Assembly: GCF_026319365.1 (NCBI RefSeq) | Contig: NZ_JAPDMS010000002.1 | Span: forward strand, 485,565-549,564 | From: Methylophaga sp. OBS1 | Lineage (GTDB): Bacteria; Pseudomonadota; Gammaproteobacteria; Nitrosococcales; Methylophagaceae | Direction of reading: 5' to 3' | DNA: 64,000 nucleotides | Shown: in pieces, positions 8,445 to 18,218 of the stretch | Layout of the letters: each line of letters opens with the position of its first letter | Position numbering within the stretch: the first letter of the stretch is position 1 | The notes under the pieces: model-generated | Seen by the model: the letters and a program-made list of their open reading frames with translations, nothing else | What the model was told of the DNA's origin: nothing | Database searches by the model: none | Made by a program: the position numbers and the translations under genes

Positions 8445-8473
8445 ATTATACGTGATATGGGGCCGCCCTGTAA
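8445..8473 (-). promoter_or_regulatory. Candidate promoter of the mch operon
   Basis: On the minus strand a consensus -10 hexamer TATAAT (8445-8450) lies 36 bases before the mch ATG. The sequence 17 bases upstream of it (TTACAG, 8468-8473) is a poor -35, so the promoter may need an activator. The rest of the mch-cca gap (8410-8515) shows nothing else. Confidence 0.45.
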
Positions 8474-8515
8474 TTATGCAAGCCCCTATTAATACAGGTT
8501 TTTCAGTCACCCGGA

Positions 8516-9742
8516 TCAGGCTGCGGGACGATATTCATCGAGTGTTTGCGCAATTTTTTCAATACGTTTTCGACGAATCGCCTCACCAATGGCAATACCT
8601 GAGAGACCGGCTTCGATAAATTCAGTGGCGGATACAGCGGCGGCAGCCTCATAACAAGCCTGGAAAGCGTTACCCTCAGGCATGGGGGCATCTTCATAGC
8701 CAGGCCGGCCTCGGAAATCGGCCTCGCCGGCCAGCAGATATTGTTGAAAGCGTTCCGGACGGCGGAAGCTGTCGATGCCTTCGAGCACATACAGTACACG
8801 CTCGGCATCGAGTTCAAACAACAGATGTACATCGGTATGAAACTCAGCGACTTTGACGGCGAGATTACGGGTTTCTTTCGGCACTCTCAGCCTGTCACAT
8901 AAGTCGCGGGTCAATCTGATGCTGGTCGCTTCGTGCCCCTTGTGGCTGGGCAGAATATCAGCCGGTGTCTGGCCTTTACCCAGATCGTGACACATGGCTG
9001 AGAATCGTACCGCAAGATCATCACTCAGTCGGGCTGCCTGGTCGATCACCATCATCACATGTACGCCGGTATCGACTTCCGGATGCCATTTAGGATTCTG
9101 CGGGACACCAAACAAGGCATCGACTTCGGGAAACAGCTCTTTCAGGGCACCGACTTCGCGCAGTGTGGTGAAGAACAACGAAGGCTTATCGGTTAACAGG
9201 GCTTTGGATAATTCCTGCCAGACGCGCTCCGGCACCAGATAGGCCAGTTCACCATCGGCTATCATTTGAGCGATTAAGTCCTTGGTTTCATCTGCGATTG
9301 TAAAGTTAAAGCGGGCCGCAAAGCGGGCGATTCTAAGCACTCTTACCGGGTCTTCGACAAAGGCAGGTGAGACATGACGCAGAACGCGCTGTTGTAGATC
9401 CCGTTGCCCATTAAATGGATCAATAATGTTGCCGTTTTCATCTTCAGCGATGGCGTTAATCGTTATATCACGACGTGCCAAGTCCTGTTCCAGCGTTACA
9501 TCCGGGGCGGCATGAAAACTGAAACCATGGTAACCGCGCCCGGACTTACGCTCGGTTCGCGCGAGGGCATATTCTTCCTGGGTTTGCGGATGCAGAAATA
9601 CGGGGAAATCCCTGCCCACAGGCCGAAAGCCATGGGTGAGCATGGTCTGGGGATCCGCTCCGACTACGACCCAGTCGTGATCTTTAACCGGTAACCCCAA
9701 TAGTTTGTCACGGACACAGCCGCCGACGAGAAAGCATTGCAT
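8516..9742 (-). CDS. cca: Multifunctional CCA-adding enzyme (tRNA nucleotidyltransferase)
   Basis: Cca builds or repairs the 3' CCA end of tRNAs. The N-terminus FLVGGCVRDKLLG and the following DHDWVVVGADP hold the nucleotidyltransferase active site, and RRDITINAIAED and EDPVRVLRIARFAARFNF are the base-selecting region of the class II enzyme. The C-terminal half carries an HD phosphohydrolase domain (HVMMVIDQAA, MCHDLGKGQTP), so this is the gammaproteobacterial multifunctional form of about 408 residues. I start it at ATG 9742 (MQCFLVGG), two codons inside a possible GTG. It lies three bases downstream of the slt frame and may be cotranscribed with it. Confidence 0.95.
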   Translation of the reverse strand: MQCFLVGGCVRDKLLGLPVKDHDWVVVGADPQTMLTHGFRPVGRDFPVFLHPQTQEEYALARTERKSGRGYHGFSFHAAPDVTLEQDLARRDITINAIAEDENGNIIDPFNGQRDLQQRVLRHVSPAFVEDPVRVLRIARFAARFNFTIADETKDLIAQMIADGELAYLVPERVWQELSKALLTDKPSLFFTTLREVGALKELFPEVDALFGVPQNPKWHPEVDTGVHVMMVIDQAARLSDDLAVRFSAMCHDLGKGQTPADILPSHKGHEATSIRLTRDLCDRLRVPKETRNLAVKVAEFHTDVHLLFELDAERVLYVLEGIDSFRRPERFQQYLLAGEADFRGRPGYEDAPMPEGNAFQACYEAAAAVSATEFIEAGLSGIAIGEAIRRKRIEKIAQTLDEYRPAA

Positions 9743-9751
9743 AACCACAGT

Positions 9752-11698
9752 CTAAGGTGTTTTAGGTTTAATTGCAGGCATACGTTCTGACAACGGTTTA
9801 ATGGCCTGGTTTCTCTGGTTATCAAAAATGGCTGCGTAACTCATCACTGTCTGAACGTAGTGACGGGTCTCGTTGAACGGAATATTCTCTGCCCAGATAG
9901 TGGCATCCAGGCGTTCAGAAGGCAACCAGCGACTGACCCGATGTGGACCTGCATTGTAGGCGGCAGTAGCAAGCACGGGGTTACGCTGATTTTCATCCAG
10001 CATACGTTTGAGATAGGCACTGCCGAGTTCAATGTTACGTTCCGGATGATAGAGTTCTTCCAGTTGCTTCAACGGCCGGTTGATCAGCTTGGAAATAAGT
10101 CGTCCGGTGTCCGGCATCAGTTGCATCAGACCCAATGCACCGGCATGGGAGCGGGCCGTGGGGTTGAAGGCACTCTCCTGACGGGCAATCGCCAGAAGCC
10201 AGGAAGGATCCAGCCCCGTGTTTTGTCCAGCCTGATTAATGGCTTTGTCGAAAATGACCGGGAAGCGCAGGTCCAGTGCATCCCAGTATTGCGCTTTTCC
10301 CAGCAGCGCAATGGTCTGGTTGTGCCAGCCCCACTCGTGGGTGATCGTTGCCAGCATCTGTAATTCGGCATCGCTCCGGCGCTGAGATTGATAATAGGCT
10401 TCCCGACGCGCCTCCAGCATCATGTCCTGCAGATAAAACTCATGCAGACGCTGGACTGACGGTTGTTGCCGGAAATCTTGAAGAATCGCTGCTGAGACCG
10501 CGATTGGCCGATGATTCATAGCATAGGGTTTTGCCAGTTCATCGGAAGCCAGGAAAGAATAATAGTCACGCTGGCCGACAATGGCAGCAAAAGTTTCGCT
10601 GGCCGCGTCCTTCTGGCCCAGGCCTGCCTGACTGCGGCCCAGCCAGTACTGCCAGCGCGTAGAAGCCTGTTCGTCAATATTCATCTGCTTGATAGCTTTA
10701 ATCGCTGCGCGCCAGTCCTGCTGCCAGATGGCTGCGCGGGCCTGCCATTCACCGCCAGGGATATTACCGAAGTAAATCAGTGCTCTGTCATCACGGTTCA
10801 GAGCAGCCCAGGTCCCGATAGCTCGGCGTACTTCAATCTGGTCCTGCTGGCTGAACTGATAATGATCGCGTAGTTGCTGCCACTGTTCGAAGGCCTTTTC
10901 AGGCGAACGCCGCGCCAGTCGGGTCAGACCATGAACAATAATCTCGCGTGACAGCGCCTCATCTCGGGCCAGACTGACAGTATTATCAGCCGGGGCTGTC
11001 GCCGGTAATTGTCTGAGTAATTCAATAGGATTGTTGTGGATGGTTTTCCAGCGCGCTACCCAGGCCAGTTCTCTGTTTGCCTGAGGTCCTGTGCGGGCCA
11101 GGTAATTGGCAATGGAAAACTGATTATCACGCAGCGCCAGCATAAAGCGCTGGTGGCGCAGGTCTTCACTCAATAAGCCAGCCTGTTGCCAACGGGAAAA
11201 TACCGGGTCACAGGCTTTGTGCTGAGAATGGGGAACCAGCCACATCGCTGGTGTCAGTTCGAAGGCCTTCTCTGTCTGACCGGTTGCCAGCAGGGCCTGT
11301 AGCCGGTAGCACTCACGTTCCGCTGATTGCGGCGCCTGATAAAACTGCAGGTAACGCTGCCAGCGTTGTTGTTTAGCGAGTCGGTCCAGCCAGAAAGCTC
11401 TCAGACGTTCTGCATAAAAGCTGTCTTTTTCCTGCGCCAGAAAAGTCTCTATTTCTTCTATTGAAACCTGCTCCAGCCGGTGCCGGAGATACAGATATTG
11501 CAGATAGCCCTGCAGGGGATAGCCATCCAGCTGCTCGTGGAATTGTCGGAATAGTGAAACCTGATTTGTCTGCAGCGCTTTCAGTGCGAATTGGAAGGTT
11601 TGACGCTGTTTTTCCAACTGTGCCTGGCTGTCCGCCATAGCAATCGGTGACAGTGCCAGAAAGGCAAGATAAAACCACAGTGTTTTAGTCCATCGCAT
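9752..11698 (-). CDS. slt: Soluble lytic murein transglycosylase
   Basis: Slt70-type periplasmic transglycosylase that cleaves peptidoglycan glycan strands with formation of 1,6-anhydro-muramic ends. Residues 1-22 are a signal peptide ending near AMADS. The long helical superhelix domain (about 25-470) is followed by the catalytic goose-lysozyme-like SLT domain: RQESAFNPTARSHAGALGL holds the catalytic glutamate, and LMPDTGR and AAYNAGPHRVSRW complete the fold. At 648 residues it is the usual length. Its reading frame ends 10 bases before the cca start region, and 77 bases separate it from the Chp operon end upstream. Confidence 0.95.
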   Translation of the reverse strand: MRWTKTLWFYLAFLALSPIAMADSQAQLEKQRQTFQFALKALQTNQVSLFRQFHEQLDGYPLQGYLQYLYLRHRLEQVSIEEIETFLAQEKDSFYAERLRAFWLDRLAKQQRWQRYLQFYQAPQSAERECYRLQALLATGQTEKAFELTPAMWLVPHSQHKACDPVFSRWQQAGLLSEDLRHQRFMLALRDNQFSIANYLARTGPQANRELAWVARWKTIHNNPIELLRQLPATAPADNTVSLARDEALSREIIVHGLTRLARRSPEKAFEQWQQLRDHYQFSQQDQIEVRRAIGTWAALNRDDRALIYFGNIPGGEWQARAAIWQQDWRAAIKAIKQMNIDEQASTRWQYWLGRSQAGLGQKDAASETFAAIVGQRDYYSFLASDELAKPYAMNHRPIAVSAAILQDFRQQPSVQRLHEFYLQDMMLEARREAYYQSQRRSDAELQMLATITHEWGWHNQTIALLGKAQYWDALDLRFPVIFDKAINQAGQNTGLDPSWLLAIARQESAFNPTARSHAGALGLMQLMPDTGRLISKLINRPLKQLEELYHPERNIELGSAYLKRMLDENQRNPVLATAAYNAGPHRVSRWLPSERLDATIWAENIPFNETRHYVQTVMSYAAIFDNQRNQAIKPLSERMPAIKPKTP

Positions 11699-11775
11699 GC
11701 CGCTATCTTAAACCATGATCCGGGTAAAAAGCAGCAGGATCTGATCACAAATCACGGAGAAATTTGCAGACCGAG

Positions 11776-12243
11776 TCAGCCTTGCTGATCGCGGATACTG
11801 GCCTCAATTTGATCGAGGTTGGGAATCAGTGCCACTTTGTTACTGATTTTGATCTGACAATGCAGATAGGGTGAATTATTACTATCCTGCGTCAGATGCA
11901 ACGCTGCCTGGTTAAGGGTTATCAATTGCGGAGAGCCTGAGCAGGGAATGGCATAAAATTCAATGTCGGCATCCGGATTGATGCCATTGATGATGCAGAG
12001 TTTGTTACCGGCAGATTGTGTTTCAACACCATCGGTCAATAGCGTTTCCAGGTAGACCAGGGGCAGCCGCTGCTGCTGCCAGTCAATAAAGCTTAGCCAG
12101 CTAGCGTCGCCGGCTAGTTCCTGTACGATGCCGGTGCGGGGTATCACTTCCGAAATGCTGCTGTTGGGCAGTAGCAGATAGTGCTGTTGAAGTGGAATTA
12201 ACATGCAGTGAACGAACTGTGCTTGTTCTGGTTGTGCGGTCAT
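11776..12243 (-). CDS. chpC: CheW-like adaptor ChpC
   Basis: A 155-residue single CheW-like domain protein encoded 14 bases downstream of chpA, where Pseudomonas has chpC. VHCMLIPLQQHYLLLPNSS and the central LPLVYLETLL strand match CheW-fold elements. Such adaptors link the receptor PilJ to the histidine kinase ChpA in the type IV pilus chemosensory array. It is less conserved than PilI, as ChpC usually is. It is the last gene of the pilG-pilH-pilI-pilJ-chpA-chpC run; no chpB-type methylesterase lies between chpA and it. Confidence 0.75.
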   Translation of the reverse strand: MTAQPEQAQFVHCMLIPLQQHYLLLPNSSISEVIPRTGIVQELAGDASWLSFIDWQQQRLPLVYLETLLTDGVETQSAGNKLCIINGINPDADIEFYAIPCSGSPQLITLNQAALHLTQDSNNSPYLHCQIKISNKVALIPNLDQIEASIRDQQG

Positions 12244-12257
12244 ATCTGCCCCTGCGG

Positions 12258-15200
12258 TTACTTATGCGGTCCGGGAAAACGCTGCTGCCCCAGCAGTGTC
12301 TGCATCTGGCTGACCAGTTCTTCTTCCTGGTAGGGCTTGCCCAGGTAGGCATTAACACCAATCTGCAAGGCTCGCTCACGATGTTTCTGACCGGTGCGGG
12401 AAGTGATCATGATAATCGGTAGATGACGGAACTGCGCATCATTCCGGACGATCGATGCGAACTCAAAGCCATCCATCCGCGGCATTTCGACATCCAGCAG
12501 AATGATATCCGGTTTTTGTTCATGCAATTGCGATAGCGCATCGACGCCATCACGTGCGGTGAGAACTTCAAAGCCAAGCCGTTTCAGCAGGTTACCGGTG
12601 GCTTTGCGCATCGTGATGGAGTCGTCAACCACCATCGCCATTGGCGCCTGCTCCTGAATTTGCGCTAATTCACGCTCAAGGTTAACGGCATCATTATTGT
12701 CGAGGTGCAGCTCCCTGGCGTTTTCAATCAAGGCCGGAATATCAAGAATGAACACGACCCGGCCATCACCCAGAATCGTTGCGCCATTGAGCGCAGAAAT
12801 AGTTCCAAGCTGGCGGCCCACAGATTTAATGACGATTTCGCGGTTACTGAGAATACTATCCACCAGGAGAGCAACCCTTATCTCCCCTGAGCGGAACAAC
12901 AACAGCGGTAACTGATGCTTGAGATTCGCAGGCAAGCTCAAAGGCTTGTCCAGCAGAGAGGCAAGTGGAATGAAGTCGTACTGCTCGCCCTGGAAACTGT
13001 ATTTGGGATCATGCGTGCCCAGCATCAGCTTAATGTCACGGACACTAATCCGTTCACCGGCGTTAACGCTGCCCAAGGGCACGGCATATTGTTCGTCCTG
13101 CACTTTCACCAGCAATGCCTGGATGACTGACAGCGTCAGCGGTAGCCGAATCACAAACTCTGTGCCTTTGCCTCGCTGGGACTGGATACCAAGACGGCCT
13201 TTGAGCCCCCGAATTTCGTTACTGACCACATCCATGCCAACGCCACGGCCGGACAACTGGGAGATATTATCTGCCGTGCTGAAACCGGAGGTCAGAATCA
13301 GCTGGATGAGTTCATCGTCAGACAGACTGTCGTCATCATTGATAAGGTCTGATTCCAGCGCCTTCTGACGAACTCTGTCTACATCCACGCCCTGGCCGTC
13401 ATCGACGACGGTGATAACCATTTCTGAGCCCTCGCGGTTGATCACAATCTCTAATCGGCCATGCTCAGGTTTACCGTTAGCGAGGCGAACACCGGTAGCC
13501 TCAATACCATGGGCGATGGCATTACGTAATATGTGCTCCAGCGGGGCAACCAGTCGATCCAGAATGGTCCTGTCTATCTCCAGTTCCGCACCCCGTATGA
13601 TGAGGTCGGCTTTTTTATCGAGTTCAGTCGCAGTCTGTCTGACAATACGCTCCAGTCTGGGAGCGACGGCACTGAAAGGTAACAGCCGTGTAGCCATCAA
13701 ACCTGCCTGCAGGTCGGCATTCAAGCGAGACTGTTGTAATAAAATGGCATCGGTTTCTTTAACCAGCATATCCATCGAGCGGCTGATGTCATTCAAATCG
13801 ATGACACTCTCAGTCAGGCCTCGGGATAGTTGCTGGATCATTGAAAAACGGTCGAGTTCCAGTGGGTCGAAGTCTGAATCCTGTTTCAGGCGCTCATCTT
13901 CATAACGAAACAGGATCTGGGTTTCAGTTTCAATCTCCAGTTTGCGCAATTGATCATGCAGCCGGGTGACGGTTTCTTCCATCTCCTGTAATTGCTGGCG
14001 CATGGCGGTATGCTGCTGGGTGACCCGGTCACGGGAGATACTGACTTCACCGGCAAAGTTAGTCAGGTAATCAAGTAAATCGGCACGCACGCGAACCTGT
14101 TCCACATGCTGAGATGCTGGTTTCGCCACCGATGAGTCTAGTTCAGGCGCCATTGTAGGTGGCTCAGGAACCACTGTAGCGCTTGAGACTTTTTCCGGTT
14201 CCGGTAACGGTCTGTCATCAATATCCAGAACAGCACCTTCAGTGCGCCAGCTGATTTCTTTTATCAGTGACAGGGCGGTTTGCAGTGATAAGCCCTGAGC
14301 CAGTTGCTCCTGCATTTCACTGAGTTTGTCCTGGCAACGTTGCAGCAAATCAAAGAAGTCTTCATCGGCGGCGACTTTGTGGTCAGTGACGGCGATCACC
14401 AGGGCTTCCATCTGATGGGTCAGATCAGCCATCGGTGTAATACCAGTGAGTCGTGCGCCCCCCTTCAGGGTGTGCAGATCCCGCTGTAACTGAAGCGGAT
14501 CTACCGCACTGTCATGATTCAGATGCCAGGCTTTGATGGCCTGGCCACTGGAGGTCAGTAATTCAGCGGCTTCTTCACTGAAGGCGTCCAGTAGTTCAGG
14601 GTCCACATCTGCGGGAATGACAAAGTCATTTTCGTCGACATCCATTTCCGACAGGGTGTGTCGTGGTGTTGACTGGGCTGCAAGATAGTTGTCTACACGG
14701 GCAGAAAAGTCGAAATCAGAAGTGTCTGGTTTGTTCTGAATCAGGTTCTCAATATGTTGATTTAACTGCTCATAACCCAGCTCAAGCAGGTTGTTGAGAC
14801 CATCCGCCTGGGGGTGCTGTTGCTTAATCAACCGTGAAAGAGCGGCATAAACCCGAGCAATATGCTGTTGCTCTGCTTGTTGCGCTGACTGCTCCAGGTC
14901 ATAGAGGGTCTTATCCAGGGCCCTCAGATTGTCCTGATCATCAGGTTGTTGCTGCCAGTGCGCTAATTGTCTGGTGTAGGCATCCAGTAACTCGTCGGTT
15001 TCCTCTAGGAAGACCACGAGAAATTCCGGATCAATGATCGGACTGGCAGCGGTGGACTCGTCGCTGGGTTTGAGCTCACTGACAGCGGCTGACAAGGCGC
15101 GAATGTCGGGTTCAGGCTGGTCTTCAGTGATACTGAGCAGCAGTTGATCCAACTGTTCGACAATGAAACTCAAATTCTGCAGTTGCTCACCGTCAAGCAC

Positions 15201-18191
15201 CGCGTCCTGAGCATGGAGTTGTTTCATGACACTATCCAGCTCACTGGCAGTGATGCCCATTGGCTTGATGCCGGCAATGTTGGCGCACCCTTTCAGGGAG
15301 TGCACGGCTCTTAGAATGGGTTTGGTGATTTGACGGGAAAAAACGATATCTTCGAGTCCCTGGCGCAGGGTCAGGATATGTTGTGCTGCTTCAGCAGCGA
15401 AAATTTGCAGCAACTCATGGTCTTCCTGCTGGGCTACTGTATCTGCCTCCAGATGTGCATCCTGCATCGCGAGATAACGATCCACGCTGCTTGCTGAGCC
15501 TTGTTTTGCCTGGTTAATCAGGTAGCGGTCGACAGAGGTCAGTGGTTTGAATGCCGCAGTGAATGGTTTTGCCGACGATGGCGCCGGAGCAGGACCTGGT
15601 TTCTCATCATCTTTTTGTTGGCGCAAATAGCGCGCGACGCCGGTTTCCGGTTGCAGGCGCTGAATATAGCTTTCAACACCTGTGAGCGTTTTATACTGCG
15701 TTGTTTGTGAATCAGCGGACTTCGCTTGTGATCGAATATATCGCTCTACACTGGTGAGAACCTCAGTTTCAATGTGGAAGCGGTCGGGTTTTTTGTGTTC
15801 CTTATCTGTTTCCGCCGTCTGCTGGTAGTTGGAGAGATCAAACTCGACCAGGGTTGGATCCGTGTCTGGTTCGATAATGACGAGTTCTTCTTCCTGGTCG
15901 ATAAGTTCAATTTCTTCAGCAGCCGTTTCTGGCCAGGAAAGGTGTTCATCTTGATGGGAGATGGTGGTCTCGTCTCCCGTACTGACTGGTTCAGTGATTT
16001 TATTGGCCAGACAACGGTCTTTGAGTGTATGCAGCGCTTCGACTTCTGTGGGCAGCGTGTTATCACCACGGGTGAAACGTTCGAGCAATGCCGGGATGAT
16101 TTGCTGAGCCTCTGAGGTCAGATGCTTTACCTCAGCCGTTTCCGGCCGTGTGCCATCCAGAACATGGTTCAATACTTGTTCTACAGACCATGCCAGTTCA
16201 CCGATAACCGTGGCACCAGCCATGCGTCCACTGCCCTTGAGGGTGTGGAAATGTCGACGGATATCACTGAGTACCTCGGGGTCATCATGCTCGAGCCACT
16301 GAGGCATCAATGTGTCCAACTCAGCCAGTACTTCTCTTGCTTCTTCAACAAAAACTTCAGCGATTTCAGGATCAATTCCGTCAGCTAATTGCCATGAGGC
16401 CGGCTCTGATAACGCCGTTTTATTTTCTGTCAAATCGTCTGCAGGGACATCATCAGCGGGTTCACTGTCAAACAGCAGGGAGCTGTCTTCATCAGCAAGT
16501 AAGGAATCCATCTCCTGCAGTGACGGGTCTGTTTCTGTTGCAGGTGCCTCGGCAGGGAGAACAGAGCTACCTTGATCCCATTCAGCCTGATCAAAGTTGG
16601 CGAGCTTTTCTACAGCATCATCAAGATAATTGTTTTCAGCATAGCCATGATGACGAATCCCTTCCATATACATATCACAGCAGGCCAGAATCTCGGCAAG
16701 CTGGTCTAACTGTGCGGGTGTGAAGGCTTCGCGGCTCTCACTTTGCTGATCAATCTTGTCTCCAGCCCGTCGAAGTATTTGGGCAGCCTCGGGATAGTTG
16801 AGCATTTCCAGACTGCTGATGATCAGTTGCAACTGGCGCGCTGTTTCTCCCAACTCATCCGGGTGTCGCTGGGCTTGGCTCATCAAGGTTAAGGTTTCTT
16901 TGATATTGGCCATTTCCAGCAGGCATTCGTTGATGACTGTTTCACGCAGCTTATCGCTGATATCCGCCTGAGTGGAGGACTGCAGGAATTGTTCGACCTG
17001 CAACAGTGCATCCGCCATGTCTGACAACATCATCTCGTCAGCTTGACGCCCCCCATCCAGCAAAGCCTGAATTTGTTCCGCCTGATGATGAAGCAGGTTG
17101 CTGGCCTCATACTCAGCGAGCAAAGCCAGCGTATCTGTCATGCTCTGCAGTTGCTGCAGAATCATGTCGAGGTGACTATGGTCGGTTGTTTGATCTGATT
17201 GCTGTTGATTGATTTGGATTTTCAGATCGTCCAACTGTTCCAGTAAGGCCAGATGAGCATCGCCAAGTGCATTGTCGCTCATGCCATAGATTTTCTGCTT
17301 CTGGTCAAAGAAATGCAGATGGAAAGTGGTCTTGAGTAACGTGACCTGTGGACCGTGACTGTTTGCATGGGCGACAGAGCGCAACAGAAGATTGACCAGA
17401 TCGGTTGGAAATTGCGCTAACAACGCCGCTTCATTCTGCTCAGACTGTGTTTTTATCGGTGCGACCAGTTTACCCAGTAACTGCTTCACCGCTGCGTCAG
17501 ACTGCAGTCCCTGATGTTCAATGGCTTCAATAAGTGCTTCGGCAGCCCACCAGAGTAAGGTGGTTTTTTCTTCCCGACAGGCCAGGCGGAGATAGTGAAC
17601 GACGCCGCGCATGTTCCTCAGACTTTCTGCATCCTGTTTTCGCAGCCAGTTCAGCAGCATAACTTGGAATGCATGTCCCAGCTTATGCTTTTCTATCGCA
17701 ATTTCAGGCAGTCTCCGGTTTGGGCTGGGTGCAATACTGTCGGGGAGTGGCTGAGTCAGCAGCGGCTTGAACAGCGAGTCTTCAGTTATGGCTGACGCAC
17801 CGCGGGCTTGACGAAGGTCATTAATGCTATCGAGCAGGGACAGGGGATGATCCTCAAAATCATCACTCAGTAACTTGAGATAGTTGGGTAGTAGTAACAA
17901 AGAACGAACCAGCGAGTCTTCAGCCTGACTCTTATTGCTCACTTTGTTATCACGCAGGGCCATCACGGTGTGCTGCATTTCATCAGCAAGCATCCCGGCA
18001 CCACTGATATTCACCATATCGAGCGTCCCTTTGACCTGGTACAAAGCTTCAATACAGTCGGACAGTGTCTTGGTGTCCCCCTCACCATCGATGAAGTTAT
18101 TCATGGCATTCAAGGCATGTGTCAGTGACTGCTGCAGTTCCGTTTGCAGCCACATCAAAGCGTTGTAGTTGCCTTTGATTAATTGAGCCAT
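12258..18191 (-). CDS. chpA: ChpA chemosensory hybrid histidine kinase with multiple Hpt domains
   Basis: ChpA is the CheA-like kinase that controls type IV pilus extension and cAMP output. The 1977-residue protein has at least three canonical Hpt sites (HTLKGSG His649, HSLKGCA His964, HTLKGGA His1240). Its N-terminal region is FimL-like, and the first Hpt-like site (YQVKGT) has Gln52 in place of histidine. The kinase core follows: N box HILRNAIAHGIE near 1551, VDDGQGVD, GFSTAD and GRGVGMDVV. A CheW-like domain occupies about 1690-1830, and a receiver with VVDDS and LLDVEMPRMDG (Asp near 1899) ends the protein. The linkers hold six copies of a short [T/S]xVxxY[L/I] motif, described separately. 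It lies between pilJ and chpC. Confidence 0.93.
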   Translation of the reverse strand: MAQLIKGNYNALMWLQTELQQSLTHALNAMNNFIDGEGDTKTLSDCIEALYQVKGTLDMVNISGAGMLADEMQHTVMALRDNKVSNKSQAEDSLVRSLLLLPNYLKLLSDDFEDHPLSLLDSINDLRQARGASAITEDSLFKPLLTQPLPDSIAPSPNRRLPEIAIEKHKLGHAFQVMLLNWLRKQDAESLRNMRGVVHYLRLACREEKTTLLWWAAEALIEAIEHQGLQSDAAVKQLLGKLVAPIKTQSEQNEAALLAQFPTDLVNLLLRSVAHANSHGPQVTLLKTTFHLHFFDQKQKIYGMSDNALGDAHLALLEQLDDLKIQINQQQSDQTTDHSHLDMILQQLQSMTDTLALLAEYEASNLLHHQAEQIQALLDGGRQADEMMLSDMADALLQVEQFLQSSTQADISDKLRETVINECLLEMANIKETLTLMSQAQRHPDELGETARQLQLIISSLEMLNYPEAAQILRRAGDKIDQQSESREAFTPAQLDQLAEILACCDMYMEGIRHHGYAENNYLDDAVEKLANFDQAEWDQGSSVLPAEAPATETDPSLQEMDSLLADEDSSLLFDSEPADDVPADDLTENKTALSEPASWQLADGIDPEIAEVFVEEAREVLAELDTLMPQWLEHDDPEVLSDIRRHFHTLKGSGRMAGATVIGELAWSVEQVLNHVLDGTRPETAEVKHLTSEAQQIIPALLERFTRGDNTLPTEVEALHTLKDRCLANKITEPVSTGDETTISHQDEHLSWPETAAEEIELIDQEEELVIIEPDTDPTLVEFDLSNYQQTAETDKEHKKPDRFHIETEVLTSVERYIRSQAKSADSQTTQYKTLTGVESYIQRLQPETGVARYLRQQKDDEKPGPAPAPSSAKPFTAAFKPLTSVDRYLINQAKQGSASSVDRYLAMQDAHLEADTVAQQEDHELLQIFAAEAAQHILTLRQGLEDIVFSRQITKPILRAVHSLKGCANIAGIKPMGITASELDSVMKQLHAQDAVLDGEQLQNLSFIVEQLDQLLLSITEDQPEPDIRALSAAVSELKPSDESTAASPIIDPEFLVVFLEETDELLDAYTRQLAHWQQQPDDQDNLRALDKTLYDLEQSAQQAEQQHIARVYAALSRLIKQQHPQADGLNNLLELGYEQLNQHIENLIQNKPDTSDFDFSARVDNYLAAQSTPRHTLSEMDVDENDFVIPADVDPELLDAFSEEAAELLTSSGQAIKAWHLNHDSAVDPLQLQRDLHTLKGGARLTGITPMADLTHQMEALVIAVTDHKVAADEDFFDLLQRCQDKLSEMQEQLAQGLSLQTALSLIKEISWRTEGAVLDIDDRPLPEPEKVSSATVVPEPPTMAPELDSSVAKPASQHVEQVRVRADLLDYLTNFAGEVSISRDRVTQQHTAMRQQLQEMEETVTRLHDQLRKLEIETETQILFRYEDERLKQDSDFDPLELDRFSMIQQLSRGLTESVIDLNDISRSMDMLVKETDAILLQQSRLNADLQAGLMATRLLPFSAVAPRLERIVRQTATELDKKADLIIRGAELEIDRTILDRLVAPLEHILRNAIAHGIEATGVRLANGKPEHGRLEIVINREGSEMVITVVDDGQGVDVDRVRQKALESDLINDDDSLSDDELIQLILTSGFSTADNISQLSGRGVGMDVVSNEIRGLKGRLGIQSQRGKGTEFVIRLPLTLSVIQALLVKVQDEQYAVPLGSVNAGERISVRDIKLMLGTHDPKYSFQGEQYDFIPLASLLDKPLSLPANLKHQLPLLLFRSGEIRVALLVDSILSNREIVIKSVGRQLGTISALNGATILGDGRVVFILDIPALIENARELHLDNNDAVNLERELAQIQEQAPMAMVVDDSITMRKATGNLLKRLGFEVLTARDGVDALSQLHEQKPDIILLDVEMPRMDGFEFASIVRNDAQFRHLPIIMITSRTGQKHRERALQIGVNAYLGKPYQEEELVSQMQTLLGQQRFPGPHK
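14673..14702 (-). repeat. Sixth, isolated copy of the ChpA linker motif
   Basis: Codes for ChpA residues 1164-1173, ARVDNYLAAQ, a diverged copy of the motif that is repeated five times at residues 813-910. It precedes the third canonical Hpt domain (His1240) by about 67 residues. Confidence 0.55.
15462..15755 (-). repeat. Five short linear repeats in the ChpA linker ([T/S]xVxxY[L/I] motif)
   Basis: Codes for ChpA residues 813-910. Five decapeptides align: TSVERYIRSQ (813-822), TGVESYIQRL (837-846), TGVARYLRQQ (850-859), TSVDRYLINQ (885-894) and SSVDRYLAMQ (901-910). Spacing is irregular and the codons differ, so this is conservation of peptide sequence and not a recent DNA duplication. The block joins the first and second canonical Hpt domains. 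Confidence 0.75.
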
Positions 18192-18218
18192 GGTCGCTGG
18201 TGCCCCCGCCTTGTCACT

